Shown here piece after piece: positions 63,349-64,000 of a DNA stretch of 64,000 nucleotides (its first letter is position 1; each line of letters begins with the position of its first letter). Source of the DNA: Polycladidibacter stylochi. Its GTDB lineage: Bacteria; Pseudomonadota; Alphaproteobacteria; Rhizobiales; Stappiaceae. The notes under the pieces are model-generated. The model had not been told where the DNA came from and made no database searches. It worked only from the letters and a program-made list of their open reading frames with translations. The DNA is taken from positions 186,001 through 250,000 of the forward strand of contig NZ_LLWE01000025.1 in assembly GCF_001562055.1 (NCBI RefSeq). The letters are read 5' to 3'. A program made the translations under genes and the position numbers.

Positions 63349-64000
63349 CTAAAGCAGCTTCAAATCCATAAAGCTTCTGGAAATCCAGCTACCCTTATTC
63401 TCTTCGGGCGAATAACCACCCTTTTTCAAAAGGCTGTAGGCTTCTTTATACCAATCACTCTGCGGGAAGTTATGCCCCAAAACAGCAGCAGCAGTTTGCG
63501 CCTCAGGCAACACACCAAGCGCGTAATAGCTCTCAACTAACCGGAACAAAGCTTCTTCCACATGGCGCGTTGTTTGGTAGTTGCTCACAACCACCTTAAA
63601 GCGGTTAATCGCTGCCAAATAATTGCGTTTCGTTAGATAGTAACGCCCAACTTCCATTTCTTTACCGGCAAGCTGGTCCTCTGCCATCCGAATGCGCTTA
63701 CGCGCCTGTTCTGCATATTCTGAATCAGGAAAACGCTCGACAACCTCTTTCATCGCATCCAGCGCTTCGCCTGTCGCCTTTTGGTCACGTCCAACATCCG
63801 GTATTTCACGGAAATAGGATTCCCCAATCAAAAAGTAAGCATAAGCAGTATCTTTATGCCCTGGATACAAAGCAACAAATCGCTTGGAAGCAGCAATGGT
63901 TTCAGGGTATTTACCCATTGTAAAATTCAAATAAGCAATATTTATTAGCGACTTACGCGCGAACTCGGAGTAAGGATACAGGCGGTCCAGCTCACTGAAC
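63349..64000 (-). CDS. bamD: Outer membrane assembly lipoprotein BamD (partial)
   Basis: A TPR lipoprotein of the BAM complex that inserts beta-barrel proteins in the outer membrane. The window holds the C-terminal 216 codons or so; the frame continues through base 64000 without a stop, so the lipobox end lies outside. Visible TPR units include FSELDRLYPYSEFARKSLIN, MGKYPETIAASKRFVALYPG, ALDAMKEVVERFPDSEYAEQ and VGRYYLTKRNYLAAINRFKV, with the characteristic KRN-type helix pairs. The bamD-recN order is a conserved alphaproteobacterial neighbourhood. Confidence 0.93.
   Translation of the reverse strand, partial: FSELDRLYPYSEFARKSLINIAYLNFTMGKYPETIAASKRFVALYPGHKDTAYAYFLIGESYFREIPDVGRDQKATGEALDAMKEVVERFPDSEYAEQARKRIRMAEDQLAGKEMEVGRYYLTKRNYLAAINRFKVVVSNYQTTRHVEEALFRLVESYYALGVLPEAQTAAAVLGHNFPQSDWYKEAYSLLKKGGYSPEENKGSWISRSFMDLKLL

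Overview
The window reads as chromosomal DNA of an alphaproteobacterium, most likely a marine member of the Hyphomicrobiales or a close relative (inference). The supporting signs are: a circularly permuted two-piece tmRNA gene followed by the alpha-type SspB adaptor; the conserved block hflK-hflC-DUF2065-degP-serB-miaA; the bamD-recN-ligA neighbourhood; a PdxJ of the rhizobial sequence type; a 41-bp palindromic repeat of a kind scattered through Hyphomicrobiales genomes; and DUF1127 genes, one followed by an array of CCTCCC-loop hairpins like the Cuckoo (CcsR) small RNAs. Intergenic regions are clearly AT-rich compared with the genes. No insertion sequence, phage or CRISPR array was seen.

Layout. 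0-9 kb: thiM under a TPP riboswitch, a small Lrp-type ligand-binding protein, two DMT transporters, a LysR regulator, a membrane-anchored M19 dipeptidase and a FadD-like acyl-CoA ligase. 9-17.4 kb: carbon metabolism (zwf, eda, pgi), a glycine-zipper lipoprotein, alanine dehydrogenase with its divergent Lrp regulator, and an SMP-30/gluconolactonase protein. 17.5-21.6 kb: an eight-gene R-body (Reb) locus on the minus strand, headed by an ECF-like sigma factor, with three RebB proteins, one divergent Reb-like protein and three unrecognised proteins. 22-30 kb: tRNA-Lys, branched-chain amino acid genes (a leader-peptide attenuator, ilvI, ilvH, and later a TetR regulator with its operator, and ilvC), with pdxJ, a small unknown gene pair, a DJ-1 protein and a ribbon-helix-helix protein between them. 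31-37 kb: miaA, divergent serB, then degP, DUF2065, hflC and hflK. 37.4-41 kb: elaA, folA, a histidine phosphatase, a kdsB-like gene and thyA. 41-47 kb: ssrA, sspB, DUF4169, a second ribbon-helix-helix protein and a giant AsmA protein. 47-52 kb: a ClC antiporter, azlCD and an aminopeptidase P. 52-64 kb: DUF1127 with the sRNA array, prmA, uvrD, ligA, two LysE exporters, a second DUF1127, recN and the 3' part of bamD.

The most interesting items are the DUF1127/CCTCCC hairpin array with a leader block shared by the second DUF1127 gene, and the expanded R-body locus. Next come the complete ilvIH leader-peptide attenuator, the promoter-operator palindrome in front of the TetR gene, and the ssrA-sspB pair that encodes both the degradation tag and its adaptor. 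All family calls rest on motifs read by eye; no database search was possible.
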